A stretch of 6,642 bases of DNA, taken from contig JAEHDO010000555.1 in assembly GCA_016880375.1 (NCBI GenBank), forward strand, positions 1-6,642. The letters run 5' to 3'. The notes under the pieces are model-generated. The model was not told where the DNA came from. It ran no database searches and worked only from the letters and a program-made list of their open reading frames with translations. This stretch comes from Betaproteobacteria bacterium (GTDB lineage Bacteria > Pseudomonadota > Gammaproteobacteria > Burkholderiales > Rhodocyclaceae). Positions 1 through 6,345 of this stretch are shown one piece after another (position 1 is the stretch's first letter; each line of letters opens with the position of its first letter). Both the position numbers and the translations under genes were made by a program.

Positions 1-1711
1 CCTGCCCGCCCTCGAGAATCATGGTGCCCTGCGCGGTCGAGCGGCCGCCGCCGCCCAGGATCACCGTCTCGGACATGGCCTTGGCCCGAGTGAGCTTCTG
101 CTCCAAGTCGCGGAACTTGGGATTGAAGTCGGCCATGTAGCGGAATACCGACTCGGCCTTGTTGAACTGGCGCTTGCGCTCGAAATCCAGCGCCAGGTTG
201 TAGAGGTTCTCCATCAGGGCATTATCGAGCGGGCACTTGCGGAACTTGTCGAAGGCCATGTCGAGCTGGCCCTGGCCCTGGAAGGCCAGACCGAGCATGC
301 GGTTCGATTCGGCAGAATCCGCTTCGGATTTCTCCTTGCCCCGCTCGGTAACGAGGAAGCGCTTGGTGGTGAGCAGCGCATGCCCCACCAGCAGCAGCGT
401 GGCAGGCACCATGAGCTGCAGCCACATCAACTGTGTCGTGATGAGCACGAAATGCGACGCCACCAAAACGACAAGCAGACCGGCCGTAACTACCGCGCCC
501 ATGCCCGCCTTGAGGCGCGGCAGCAAAGCGATCAGGTAGGCGGCTACCAGCAGGAAGACAAGACGCTCGACAATCCAGCCCCAGGTCGGCACAACGAAGA
601 AATGCTCCTGCAGGATGCTGGAAACAGTATGGGCCTGCATCAGCACCGCTGGCATCGCCGGCGACACCGGCGTAACGAAAATGCTGCCGATGCCGGCCGC
701 AGTCGGCCCGATCAGCACGATCTTGTCCTTGTACTTTTCCAACGGTATCTTGCCGCTTGCCACATCGAAGAACGAATCCACCTGGAAAGCCGGCTTGCCG
801 TCGCGATCCTTGTAAAAAAAGGTATTCATCTGCATGGCCGGATCGGTGCCGATCTTAAGGTTTCCGAGACGCACCGAATCCCCCAGTTTGACCTTGATGT
901 CGGCAACACCGAGATTGAGGCTCTTTGCCGCGATCATCAGCGACAGCGCGGGATAAATTTCGTTGAAGTGGGCCAGCACCAGCGGTTCGGTGCGTATGCC
1001 GCCATCAATGTCCGGATTGACGTTGAGGTGGCCGATGGCCGCTGCGTTGAGGCCCAGGATCTCGACCACCGGCGCCTCGACATCGGAAGTAAGCAGCGGC
1101 GGGTCTTCTCCCTTCTCGACCTGGCTGATGCCGTTCTTCTTGATGAAGTCCGGCAGGGGCCTGTCCGGCCTCCCGCGCGGCTCGCCGAGGCGAAAGAGCA
1201 TGGGCAGAACCACATTGCCTGCCCTGGCGACAGCCTCGCCCATGCGGCGGTCGGTATTGAGTTTCTGTTCGGCCTCGGCCAGCACCGGACCGAACTGTCC
1301 GAGAGGTGGCAACTGTGCGGCCAGCGCTTCCGCAGGGGCCGTCAGCGGAGCACCGCCAGCTTGGCCGTAGAATTCGATCAGCTTGTTGATGTAGGCGAGC
1401 CCCGGATCGATCTGTGGCTCGGAAAAGAAGATGGTGGAGGCTATGACCTTGGCCTTGGCAGCCGCCAGCCCATCGATCATTTTCGCATGCACTTCACGCG
1501 ACCAGGGCCAGCGGCCAAGGTTGTCGACGCTCTGCTTGTCGATGGCGATGACGGCAATCTTGTCGCTCGGATCTCGCGAAACGGCGCCGACCCCGAGGTC
1601 ATAGGCCTTGCGCTCTAGGCTCTGCAGCAGTTCACCACCACCGGCAAAGAGCACGACCGCGCTGACGATAACGCCAATGAACCAGTCGCTTTTCCAGAAA
1701 GTCTTCGACAC
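1..1711 (-). CDS. CHASE2-domain membrane sensor protein, probable Ser/Thr kinase (3' end beyond window)
   Basis: The visible part is 570 codons, open to the window edge. Residues about 9-27 form an N-terminal membrane anchor. About 30-375 resemble a CHASE2 extracytoplasmic sensor domain, with the hallmark strand VIAIDKQSV followed by GRWPWSR (residues 54-72) and the late strand KIVLIGPTAAGIGS (330-343). Three hydrophobic helices follow at about 378-398, 403-424 and 428-447. A cytoplasmic stretch at about 465-540 looks like a degenerate TPR pair (GLAFQGQGQLDMAFDKF, then NLALDFERKRQFNKAESVF), and a Gly-rich linker (ILGGGG) ends the visible part. CHASE2 plus three helices is known to feed protein kinase, histidine kinase, adenylate cyclase or diguanylate cyclase outputs. 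The TPR-like linker suggests a Ser/Thr kinase to me, but that domain lies outside the window. I chose the GTG start at 1711 because AGGAGAGG (1722-1729) sits 10 nt upstream and the next residues lead straight into the anchor. In-frame ATGs at 1765 and 1771 lack a good ribosome site. The ligand is unknown. Confidence 0.85.
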   Translation of the reverse strand, partial: MSKTFWKSDWFIGVIVSAVVLFAGGGELLQSLERKAYDLGVGAVSRDPSDKIAVIAIDKQSVDNLGRWPWSREVHAKMIDGLAAAKAKVIASTIFFSEPQIDPGLAYINKLIEFYGQAGGAPLTAPAEALAAQLPPLGQFGPVLAEAEQKLNTDRRMGEAVARAGNVVLPMLFRLGEPRGRPDRPLPDFIKKNGISQVEKGEDPPLLTSDVEAPVVEILGLNAAAIGHLNVNPDIDGGIRTEPLVLAHFNEIYPALSLMIAAKSLNLGVADIKVKLGDSVRLGNLKIGTDPAMQMNTFFYKDRDGKPAFQVDSFFDVASGKIPLEKYKDKIVLIGPTAAGIGSIFVTPVSPAMPAVLMQAHTVSSILQEHFFVVPTWGWIVERLVFLLVAAYLIALLPRLKAGMGAVVTAGLLVVLVASHFVLITTQLMWLQLMVPATLLLVGHALLTTKRFLVTERGKEKSEADSAESNRMLGLAFQGQGQLDMAFDKFRKCPLDNALMENLYNLALDFERKRQFNKAESVFRYMADFNPKFRDLEQKLTRAKAMSETVILGGGGRSTAQGTMILEGGQ

Positions 1712-1721
1712 GCTGCGCTGC

Positions 1722-1729
1722 CCTCTCCT
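1722..1729 (-). promoter_or_regulatory. Ribosome binding site deciding the GTG start of the CHASE2 gene
   Basis: On the minus strand this reads AGGAGAGG, a strong Shine-Dalgarno match, 10 nt before the GTG at 1711. It supports the GTG over the in-frame ATGs at 1765 and 1771, which would add 18 or 20 Arg- and Lys-rich residues encoded across this purine-rich site. Confidence 0.55.
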
Positions 1730-1822
1730 GCTGAATATTGTCTTCTTTATGGGAGAAGCGGCCATGCGCATGCGGAGCACAAAGCCGCAAACCAAATTGC
1801 GCATAGCTACAAACGGTAAAGC

Positions 1823-1863
1823 CGCAGACTGCCCGGATTTCCTAGAAATCCCCTCAATCTGCG
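1823..1863. repeat. Nested inverted repeat in the predicted leader of the CHASE2 gene
   Basis: An outer 6-bp pair, CGCAGA (1823-1828) with TCTGCG (1858-1863), encloses an inner perfect 7-bp pair, GGATTTC (1835-1841) with GAAATCC (1845-1851), around a 3-base centre. It could be a dyad operator or an RNA hairpin. It lies 112-152 bases upstream of the GTG and just downstream of the candidate promoter at 1886-1915, so it would fall inside the 5' leader. No regulator is recognised. The inner arms are the stronger part; the outer arms could be chance. Confidence 0.45.
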
Positions 1864-1885
1864 TAGAAACAGCAATTTAATCGTA

Positions 1886-1915
1886 ATTCTTACAGGCAAA
1901 CATGAAGTTAGTCAA
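1886..1915 (-). promoter_or_regulatory. Candidate sigma-70-type promoter for the CHASE2 gene
   Basis: Minus strand: -35 TTGACT (1910-1915; 5 of 6 consensus bases), an 18-nt spacer, then -10 AAGAAT (1886-1891; 4 of 6), preceded by TGT, which fits an extended -10 (TGn). Transcription would start near 1879, giving a leader of about 168 nt before the GTG at 1711. The location in an AT-rich block after the sucD terminator supports it. It is judged by eye only. Confidence 0.4.
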
Positions 1916-1977
1916 ATATTTCTTGGCATGGAAACAAGGGGGTATTTCCGGCACTGACTCAGGTCCGCAAACAACAA

Positions 1978-1997
1978 CGCCGCCCCTGCAGGCGGCG
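1978..1997 (-). terminator. Likely intrinsic terminator of sucCD
   Basis: A perfect 7-bp GC stem, CGCCGCC (1978-1984) with GGCGGCG (1991-1997), encloses a 6-base loop. On the minus strand it begins 22 nt past the sucD stop and is followed by TTGTTGTTT, a broken T tract. The plus-strand side is followed by CTTTTG, so weak bidirectional activity is possible. The position directly after sucD makes a terminator the natural reading. Confidence 0.65.
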
Positions 1998-2019
1998 CTT
2001 TTGCAGTTGCTGCGGTCTT

Positions 2020-2907
2020 TCAGAGCACCGACTTCAGCAGCTTGCCCATTTCGGCGGGATTTTTGGTGGTCCTGATGCCGCATGCCTCCATCACTGCCAG
2101 TTTCTCCTGCGCTGTACCCTTGCCGCCGGAAATGATGGCGCCTGCGTGGCCCATGCGCTTGCCGGCGGGTGCGGTAACGCCTGCGATAAAACCGACCACC
2201 GGCTTCTTGTTCTTGCACTCCTTGGCGTACCACTCGGCCGCGGCTTCCTCGTCGGAGCCGCCGATCTCGCCGATCATGATGACGGCATCGGTATCCGGGT
2301 CATTCATGAACAGTTCCAGCACGTCCTTGTGCTTGAGGCCGTTCACCGGGTCGCCGCCGATTCCCACGGCAGTCGACTGGCCGAGGTCGAGGTCGGAAAG
2401 CTGGCCCACCGCTTCATAGGTGAGTGTGCCAGAGCGCGACACAACGCCGATGCGGCCTTTCTTGTGAATATGGCCGGGCATGATGCCGATCTTGACCTCT
2501 TCCGGTGTAATGATCCCCGGGCAGTTCGGGCCGCACAGGACGGTCTTCGAGCCGGCCCTGCGCATCTTGTCCTTCACCTCGACCATGTCGCGCACCGGAA
2601 TGCCCTCGGTGATGCAGATGACGAGGTCCAGTTCGGCCTCGACCGCCTCCCAGATCGCCGCGGCGGCGAAAGGCGGCGGCACGTAGATAACGGAGGTGTT
2701 CACGCCGGTCTGCTGCTTGGCCTCCTTCACCGAGGCGAAAATGGGGATGCCCTCGTAGGATTCGCCGGCCTTCTTCGGGTTCACGCCAGCAACGTAGCAG
2801 TTCGCACCGTTGGCGTACTCCTTGCTCATCTTGGTGTGGAACTGTCCGGTCTTGCCGGTGATGCCCTGCGTCACGACGCGGGTGTTCTTGTTGATCAGAA
2901 TGCTCAT
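2020..2907 (-). CDS. sucD: Succinyl-CoA synthetase (ADP-forming) alpha subunit
   Basis: With SucC this cytoplasmic TCA-cycle enzyme interconverts succinyl-CoA plus NDP and phosphate with succinate, CoA and NTP. The alpha subunit carries the phosphohistidine and most of the CoA site. The 295 residues fit the family length of about 290. Visible landmarks are the N-terminal CoA-binding Rossmann loop [12 protein letters not shown] (13-24), the [10 protein letters not shown] segment with Cys125, the second loop [16 protein letters not shown] (151-166), GIGGDPVNG (182-190), and [18 protein letters not shown] (249-266), in which His254 corresponds to the phosphorylated histidine (His246 in the E. 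coli enzyme). The ATG at 2907 follows a purine-rich ribosome site (GAGGGAAGG, 6 nt upstream), part of which may pair in the hairpin at 2922-2945. It lies 114 bases after sucC and is presumably co-transcribed with it. Nothing in the protein looks defective. Confidence 0.97.
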   Translation of the reverse strand: MSILINKNTRVVTQGITGKTGQFHTKMSKEYANGANCYVAGVNPKKAGESYEGIPIFASVKEAKQQTGVNTSVIYVPPPFAAAAIWEAVEAELDLVICITEGIPVRDMVEVKDKMRRAGSKTVLCGPNCPGIITPEEVKIGIMPGHIHKKGRIGVVSRSGTLTYEAVGQLSDLDLGQSTAVGIGGDPVNGLKHKDVLELFMNDPDTDAVIMIGEIGGSDEEAAAEWYAKECKNKKPVVGFIAGVTAPAGKRMGHAGAIISGGKGTAQEKLAVMEACGIRTTKNPAEMGKLLKSVL

Positions 2908-2921
2908 AGACTACCTTCCCT

Positions 2922-2945
2922 CCTCCCCCTTCCCGCGGAAGGAGG
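2922..2945. repeat. Hairpin beside the sucD ribosome binding site
   Basis: A perfect 6-bp pair, CCTTCC (2928-2933) with GGAAGG (2937-2942), around CGC, is extendable by CCT (2922-2924) with AGG (2943-2945) across a three-base bulge. In the sucCD mRNA the sequence reads as a CCTCCTTCC arm that can pair with the GGAAGG...AGG part of the purine tract just before the sucD ATG. A further GAGGGAAGG closer to the ATG stays mostly free. The structure could modulate sucD translation, but that is an inference from base pairing alone. Confidence 0.45.
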
Positions 2946-2957
2946 TGACGATTGTTC

Positions 2958-2970
2958 GCCGCTACGCGGC
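2958..2970. repeat. Short GC palindrome in the sucC-sucD spacer
   Basis: GCCGC (2958-2962) and GCGGC (2966-2970) pair around TAC. This is the middle of three dyads in the 114-base spacer. On its own it is short enough to be chance in GC-rich DNA. Confidence 0.35.
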
Positions 2971-2985
2971 TCCATGTTGTTGACT

Positions 2986-3018
2986 GCGTCGTCCTTGGGG
3001 CGGCCCGGCGGACGACGC
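2986..3018. repeat. Perfect 9-bp inverted repeat directly after sucC
   Basis: GCGTCGTCC (2986-2994) and GGACGACGC (3010-3018) are perfect inverted copies separated by 15 GC-rich bases. In the sucCD transcript the stem starts 3 nt after the sucC stop codon. No T tract follows, so it does not look like a full intrinsic terminator. An mRNA-processing or 3'-stabilising hairpin that tunes the sucC to sucD ratio is a plausible role. Confidence 0.6.
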
Positions 3019-3021
3019 TCC

Positions 3022-4188
<1,167 letters not shown>

Positions 4189-4227
4189 GCTGTTTCCTTG
4201 CTGGTTGATGCTAAAGAAGACAAGCCG

Positions 4228-4263
4228 GAAAGGTCGTGCAGGCGCCTGAACGCACGACCTTTC
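4228..4263. repeat. Perfect 12-bp inverted repeat in the sucC 5' region
   Basis: GAAAGGTCGTGC (4228-4239) and GCACGACCTTTC (4252-4263) are perfect inverted copies around a 12-base centre that itself contains the palindrome AGGCGCCT (4240-4247). It lies 40-75 bases upstream of the sucC start. On the minus strand the stem is followed by a weakly T-rich stretch (TTGTCTTCTTT). It may be a leader hairpin or attenuator of sucC, a terminator for transcripts coming from paaY, or a protein-binding dyad. The arm length makes chance unlikely; the role is open. Confidence 0.65.
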
Positions 4264-4294
4264 GGAGAAATGCAATAGGTTTCATCGAGAAGGC

Positions 4295-4311
4295 CATAAT
4301 ATCATATTATG
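4295..4311. promoter_or_regulatory. AT-rich 17-base palindrome, candidate operator or core promoter of sucC
   Basis: CATAATAT (4295-4302) and ATATTATG (4304-4311) are perfect 8-bp arms around one central base, an all-AT-core island in GC-rich DNA. On the minus strand it contains TATGAT (4301-4306), a 5-of-6 match to a -10 box; the base pairs 17-18 nt upstream give only a poor -35 (TTCTCC). If this is the sucC promoter, the leader would be roughly 105 nt and would include the dyad at 4228-4263. A poor -35 together with a palindrome would fit an activator- or repressor-controlled promoter, which is inference. Confidence 0.4.
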
Positions 4312-4312
4312 A

Positions 4313-4328
4313 CCCCTCTTCAGAGGAG
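4313..4328 (-). terminator. Weak hairpin downstream of paaY
   Basis: CCCCTC (4313-4318) pairs with GAGGAG (4323-4328), with one G-T wobble, around a 4-base loop, 18 nt past the paaY stop at 4347. On the minus strand it is followed by TCATAATAT rather than a true T run, so termination would be inefficient. A 10-base palindrome CGTCCGGACG (4336-4345) lies between it and the stop codon. Confidence 0.25.
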
Positions 4329-4346
4329 AAACAGGCGTCCGGACGA

Positions 4347-4985
4347 CTATTCGTCAGGAATATCGCCAGCCGCCTCCGCCCACTCGGCCTTGGCCTCGAT
4401 AAGCGGCTTGATATCGGGCAGATCGATACGCTTGCGTCCGGCCTCGATCTCGGTCAGCGCCTCGGTTTCGGTCATGGTGGCGAGGGAACGCCGGGCCAGG
4501 TGCTGGTAGAGCACCGTGCCTTCCAGCTTCCAGGCCATTTCCTGTTCGGTCAGCGCACGCACCACCCTGGCCGGGATGCCGGCCACCAGGCTTTGCGGCG
4601 GCACCTGGGTGCCGGCCTTGACGAAGGCCATGGCGGCGACAATGGAGGCTTCGCCCACCTCGGCCTTGTCCATCACCACGGCATTCATGCCGACGAGGGC
4701 ATTGCGGCCGATACGGCAACAGTGCAATACGGCGCCATGGCCGATGTGGCCGTTTTCCTCCACCACCGTGTCGCGCTCGGGAAAACCATGAACGATGCAG
4801 CAATCCTGGATATTGACGCCGCGCTCGATGAGAATTCGCCCGAAGTCGCCGCGCAGGCAGGCATTCGGGCCGATGTAGCAGTCAGGGCCGATGACGACAT
4901 CGCCGATGATGACGGCCGAAGGGTGCACATAGGCGGAAGGATGCACCACCGGCGTCACACCCTCGATCGAATAGACTTTCACCAT
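4347..4985 (-). CDS. paaY: Phenylacetate-pathway thioesterase of the gamma-carbonic-anhydrase fold
   Basis: PaaY is a left-handed beta-helix protein. In phenylacetate degraders it hydrolyses stalled ring-hydroxylated CoA esters so that the pathway does not poison itself. The 212 residues align by eye with E. coli PaaY through GDVVIGPDCYIGPNACLRGDFG (hexapeptide turns, about 28-49), NIQDCCIVHGFPERDTVV (58-75), NGHIGHGAVLHCC (78-90) and NALVGMNAVVMD (95-106). The three metal-ligand histidines of the gamma-carbonic anhydrase fold are present as His66, His83 and His88. The region after about residue 146 is the helical tail, including GRKRI (183-187). It ends in an Ala- and acid-rich extension of about 16 residues beyond the E. 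coli length. The ATG at 4985 has no good ribosome site, but the N-terminus fits the family. It diverges from paaG and has its own good promoter (5021-5049). A general transferase hexapeptide protein is the alternative, but the PaaY match plus the context is strong. Confidence 0.92.
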   Translation of the reverse strand: MVKVYSIEGVTPVVHPSAYVHPSAVIIGDVVIGPDCYIGPNACLRGDFGRILIERGVNIQDCCIVHGFPERDTVVEENGHIGHGAVLHCCRIGRNALVGMNAVVMDKAEVGEASIVAAMAFVKAGTQVPPQSLVAGIPARVVRALTEQEMAWKLEGTVLYQHLARRSLATMTETEALTEIEAGRKRIDLPDIKPLIEAKAEWAEAAGDIPDE

Positions 4986-5020
4986 AAGGCAGAATGTTGC
5001 AGGTTGTCCGGGTCGCCTGA

Positions 5021-5049
5021 ATTATGTAGCATGGCGGCAAAGATGTAAA
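5021..5049 (-). promoter_or_regulatory. Strong sigma-70-type promoter candidate for paaY
   Basis: Minus strand: -35 TTTACA (5044-5049; 5 of 6), a 17-nt spacer, then -10 CATAAT (5021-5026; 5 of 6). Transcription would start near 5014 and give a leader of about 28 nt before the paaY ATG at 4985. This is the best promoter match in the window, and its -35 overlaps the region expected for the -35 of the opposing paaG promoter. Confidence 0.6.
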
Positions 5050-5071
5050 ATGATACGCTTCCCTTTATAAG
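5043..5071 (+). promoter_or_regulatory. Candidate promoter for paaGIJ
   Basis: -10 TATAAG (5066-5071; 5 of 6) lies 17 nt after a poor -35, ATGTAA (5043-5048; 3 of 6). The start would be near 5078, about 25 nt before the paaG ATG. Seven-base arms TGATACG (5051-5057) and CGTATCA (5084-5090) flank the -10 as an inverted pair with centres 33 bases apart, a possible operator. Arms this short, so far apart, could be chance. Confidence 0.4.
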
Positions 5072-5102
5072 CAGATCATTCCACGTATCACCAACCGTTT
5101 CC

Positions 5103-5885
5103 ATGAGCACCATCCTGTTCCAGCTGCGCGAGGGCATCGCCCGCATCACGCTCAACCGCCCCGAGCGGCTGAACAGCATAGACACGGCCATGCGCGGCGA
5201 ACTCATGCAGGTCCTGCGCGACAGCCGGGTACAAGAAGCCCGCGCCCTCATCCTGACCGGTGCCGGCCGCGCCTTCTGCACCGGGCAGGACCTGGCCGAG
5301 CGCGTGACGCCCCCCGGCGCGCCGCCACCCGACCTGGGGGAATCCATCGAGTCTTTCTACAAGCCGCTGGTACTGGGCCTGAGTGCCCTGTCGATCCCGG
5401 TCATCGCCGCAGTGAACGGTGCCGCAGTCGGCGCCGGTGCCAATCTCGCCCTGGCTTGCGACATCGTCATCGCGGCACGCTCGGCCGCATTCATCCAGCC
5501 CTTTTGCAGGCTGGGGCTCGCACCCGACGCGGGCGGCAGCTATTTCCTGCCGCGCCTGGCCGGCGCGGCGCGCGCCATGGGCCTGGCCCTGACCGGTGAC
5601 ACGCTCGGCGCCGAAAAGGCGGAAGCCTGGGGACTTATCTGGAAGTGCGTCGACGACGACCGGCTGATGGCCGAGACGGAGGCGCTGGCCGCGCGCTTCG
5701 CCGCCGGCCCGCCGCTCGCCTACGCCGCCATCAAGCGCACCCTCCACGCCTCCCCGCACAACACGCTGGGGCAGCAACTCGATCTGGAGCGCGACACCCA
5801 GGCCGAACTGGGCCGCAGCGAGGATTACCGCGAGGGCGTGACGGCATTCATGGAAAAGCGCCCGCCTGCCTTCAAGGGCAAGTAA
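5103..5885 (+). CDS. paaG: Ring-1,2-epoxyphenylacetyl-CoA isomerase (oxepin-CoA forming)
   Basis: This is a crotonase-fold enzyme of aerobic phenylacetate degradation. It isomerises the ring epoxide made by PaaABCE to oxepin-CoA and also shifts a double bond later in the pathway. Its 260 residues match the family length, and it resembles E. coli PaaG along the whole protein: ITLNRPERLNS (15-25), LTGAGRAFCTGQDL (51-64; first oxyanion-loop region), APPPDLG (73-79), VNGAAVGAGANLALACDIVIAARSA (104-128, second oxyanion loop), LGLAPDAGGSYFLPR (137-151) with Asp142 at the catalytic acid position, RAMGLALTGD (157-166), and QLDLERDTQAELGRSEDYREGV (225-246). There is no clear ribosome site before the ATG at 5103, but the N-terminus fits and no alternative start is better. 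It is first gene of the plus-strand unit, 9 nt before paaI. A plain enoyl-CoA hydratase is less likely, given the neighbours and the specific PaaG-like C-terminus. Confidence 0.93.
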   Translation: MSTILFQLREGIARITLNRPERLNSIDTAMRGELMQVLRDSRVQEARALILTGAGRAFCTGQDLAERVTPPGAPPPDLGESIESFYKPLVLGLSALSIPVIAAVNGAAVGAGANLALACDIVIAARSAAFIQPFCRLGLAPDAGGSYFLPRLAGAARAMGLALTGDTLGAEKAEAWGLIWKCVDDDRLMAETEALAARFAAGPPLAYAAIKRTLHASPHNTLGQQLDLERDTQAELGRSEDYREGVTAFMEKRPPAFKGK

Positions 5886-5894
5886 ACTTCAAGC

Positions 5895-6344
5895 ATGACC
5901 GCTCATAAGAAATCCCAGGAACTGGCCGAGGCCGTCGGCCGCGAAATGTACGCCAAGGACCGCACCTCGCAGTTCCTGCGCATCGCCCTCGACGAAATTC
6001 GCCCCGGTCATGCCAGCATGACGCTGCGCGTGACGGAGGATATGGTGAACGGCCATGGCATGTGCCACGGCGGCTTCATCTTCACGCTCGCCGATTCGGC
6101 TTTCGCCTATTCCTGCAACAGCCACAACCACAATGCGGTCGCCTCGGGCTGCACGATCGAATTCCTGGCGCCGGTGCACATCGGCGACATGCTTACCGCC
6201 GTGGCGGATGAGCGCGCGCTCGCCGGCCGCAGCGGCATCTACGACATCGACGTGCGCAACCAGGACGGCAAGCTGATTGCCGTGTTCCGCGGCAAGTCTC
6301 ACCGCATCCAGGGTGAAACGGTCAAGAGCCCCATAGGAGAATGA
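5895..6344 (+). CDS. paaI: Hotdog-fold acyl-CoA thioesterase of the phenylacetate pathway
   Basis: PaaI hydrolyses phenylacetyl-CoA and ring-hydroxylated derivatives and is viewed as a rescue enzyme that frees CoA. The 149 residues have the diagnostic 4HBT motif NGHGMCHGG (52-60), then FTLADSAFAYSCNS (63-76), in which Asp67 matches the family's catalytic acid, followed by ASGCTIEFL (83-91) and FRGKSHRIQG (131-140), all very close to E. coli PaaI. The N-terminal segment of about 25 residues is polar, as is usual. The ATG at 5895 lies 9 nt after the paaG stop with only a weak, distant ribosome site (AAGGGC), suggesting translational coupling. It ends 1 nt before the thiolase start. The E. coli order has paaH between paaG and paaI; no paaH is present here. 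Confidence 0.94.
   Translation: MTAHKKSQELAEAVGREMYAKDRTSQFLRIALDEIRPGHASMTLRVTEDMVNGHGMCHGGFIFTLADSAFAYSCNSHNHNAVASGCTIEFLAPVHIGDMLTAVADERALAGRSGIYDIDVRNQDGKLIAVFRGKSHRIQGETVKSPIGE
6335..6339 (+). promoter_or_regulatory. Ribosome binding site selecting a TTG start for paaJ
   Basis: AGGAG lies inside the last codons of paaI, 6 nt upstream of TTG at 6346. The only nearby ATG (6341) is in another frame and stops at once, so the TTG is the supported start. Confidence 0.7.
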
Positions 6345-6345
6345 T

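Larger units (their letters stand above)
1712..2019. other. 308-base spacer between the CHASE2 gene and sucD
   Basis: No coding region is convincing here. From the sucD side the spacer holds a GC-rich hairpin consistent with a terminator (1978-1997), a relatively AT-rich block (about 1865-1930) with a promoter candidate, a nested inverted repeat (1823-1863), and the ribosome site of the CHASE2 gene (1722-1729). This layout suggests that the sensor gene is transcribed from its own promoter rather than only by readthrough from sucD. The small open frames crossing the spacer have no ribosome site and no recognisable protein. Confidence 0.6.

Noticed and set aside
814..820. Run of seven A (T7 on the coding strand) in the CHASE2 gene as a frameshift site
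   Set aside because: The frame is intact on both sides (codons for Phe-Phe-Tyr) and no alternative frame product or downstream pairing structure is apparent.
380..1618. Long plus-strand open frame of 412 codons opposite the CHASE2 gene
   Set aside because: Its protein is His-, Arg- and Gln-rich with no family resemblance, and the opposite strand gives a clear CHASE2 protein. It is an antisense shadow of a GC-rich gene.
1608..1880. Possible small plus-strand gene in the sucD-CHASE2 spacer
   Set aside because: It overlaps the CHASE2 N-terminus and the promoter region, lacks a ribosome site, and its composition is unremarkable.
4189..4275. N-terminal extension of SucC from an ATG at 4275
   Set aside because: The extra 29 residues match nothing in SucC, are encoded across an inverted repeat, and the ATG at 4188 has a good ribosome site and the canonical N-terminus.
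4236..5048. Plus-strand open frame of 270 codons opposite paaY
   Set aside because: It is a shadow: the minus strand encodes a clear PaaY with all three metal histidines.
5088..5777. Minus-strand open frame of 229 codons opposite paaG
   Set aside because: It is an antisense frame of a GC-rich gene, with no ribosome site or recognisable domain.
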